DNA of 42,209 bases from an uncultured Butyrivibrio sp. (GTDB lineage Bacteria; Bacillota; Clostridia; Lachnospirales; Lachnospiraceae): contig CAMVNV010000017.1 of assembly GCA_947168935.1 (NCBI GenBank), forward strand, positions 1-42,209, read 5' to 3'. The notes beneath the pieces were generated by a model. That model was not told where the DNA came from, did not search any database, and saw nothing but the letters and a program-made list of their open reading frames with translations. Shown here in pieces: positions 41,477 through 42,209 of this stretch (the stretch's first letter is position 1; the number at the start of each line of letters is the position of its first letter). A program made the translations under genes and the position numbers.

Positions 41477-42209
41477 TTCCATTTTACTCGTACTTTCGAA
41501 ATCTTCCAAAATTCGGCATGTCTGATTCCAAAATTCGGCAAGAGTTAATTAATTCATTCCAAAATCAGACAGATGTATACCATTTTCATTCCAAAATCAA
41601 CCACAACTAATTCTAAAAAAAAATTTCAAAAAATATTTCCAGAAATTCCATCTTCCAAAATGCACCATGATAAATTCCAAATAAACCATTAATTCATTCC
41701 AAAAAACACCAGATCATTAATTTAGTAATGGATAAAATGATAATTTAAGCAATTACATTTTTAACAATTAAATCTCTAAAACGTCAATTTTTCACTTAGT
41801 ACGCTAAAATTGGAATGAAGAATCCAGTTTTTTCCGTACTTTCGCAGGGGTAAATTCCAATTAATTCCACATCTTTGTTCCAAAACTCACCATATCTTCT
41901 TAGCATAATAAACGTATAAGCCCAGGGTTTATTAATTTTGCACTTTTTCATAGTTTTTTGTTCCAAAATTCACCACCTCTTACGCATTTTTATTCCAGAT
42001 CACACTCAAACTAAGGTGATTTTATTCCAAAAAGCAGCAGGATTTATGGGTATGATATTCCGATTTTAATCACATCTTTGTATTTTCATTCCAGAAATAC
42101 GCACAAGTTCGAACGTGATTTTCCAAAGATTACCACATCTTTATCTCGCAAATTCCATTTTTACACACAAGTTTTACCCATTTATTCCAAAAAAAAGCAC
42201 ATCTTTGCC
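41477..42209. repeat. iteron array, predicted replication origin (runs off window)
   Basis: About twenty degenerate direct repeats with core ATTCCAAAA and, in the best copies, a second half CACATCTTT (for example 42121: TTCCAAAGATTACCACATCT). TTCC begins at 41961, 41993, 42025, 42058, 42089, 42121, 42153 and 42185, a period of 31-33 bp, three helical turns, so the initiator would bind one DNA face. A less regular set lies at 41504, 41526, 41557 and 41589 and onwards to about 41700. Between the groups, 41700-41850 is very AT-rich and could be the melting region. No clear DnaA box was found. No gene is present. The array is cut by the window edge. Confidence 0.88.

Overview
The window looks like part of a secondary replicon (megaplasmid or chromid) of a strictly anaerobic, polysaccharide-degrading Lachnospiraceae bacterium close to Butyrivibrio/Pseudobutyrivibrio. 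This is inferred, without a database search, from moderate-to-low GC, AT-rich spacers, a class III (anaerobic) ribonucleotide reductase, glycoside phosphorylases, a GH105 hydrolase, a DUF6472-type mini-protein and an ASKHA/2Fe-2S protein. The right end carries a Rep_3-type initiator gene and an iteron field of about 0.75 kb that runs off the window. The same stretch holds genes normally found on a main chromosome (ftsH, uvrC, murI, nrdDG, trmB, sbcCD), which is why a chromid is suggested.

Layout. (1) 1-10.4 kb, all minus strand: a beta-glucan oligosaccharide uptake and phosphorolysis block. In transcription order it holds a GH94-superfamily phosphorylase (952 aa), a second, larger phosphorylase (1069 aa), a lipoprotein sugar-binding protein, two ABC permeases and the start of another solute-binding lipoprotein. 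A 36-bp tandem repeat and a 146-bp hairpin separate the phosphorylases, and a shared 20-bp motif lies upstream of the first phosphorylase and of the binding protein. (2) 10.4-14.3 kb: a CPBP membrane protease, a small membrane protein, and a LytTR response regulator and GHKL histidine kinase in convergent orientation, with a duplicated kinase fragment beside them. (3) 14.3-21.2 kb: uvrC, ftsH with a long Ser/Asp-rich tail, a DUF6472-like protein, an ASKHA/ferredoxin protein and a very small AraC-type HTH protein. (4) 21.2-22.2 kb: a gene-free kilobase with two promoter-and-terminator-bounded structured RNAs. One shows CUUGCCA-type loops on three hairpins. (5) 22.2-27.8 kb: a GH105 hydrolase, nrdG, nrdD (interrupted by one in-frame TGA) with tandem NrdR boxes, and murI. 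(6) 28.2-34.1 kb: an SH3b membrane protein, trmB, a D,D-carboxypeptidase, a DEDDh exonuclease, a glutathione peroxidase and a nitroreductase. (7) 34.2-35.9 kb: a barnase-type RNase made as a lipoprotein, followed by a barstar-NUDIX fusion. (8) 36-42.2 kb: sbcC, sbcD, the rep gene and the iterons.

The points most worth following are the barnase/barstar-NUDIX pair, the two unassigned structured RNAs, the in-frame TGA in nrdD and the iteron origin beside core genes. No tRNA, rRNA, CRISPR array, transposase or phage gene was seen.
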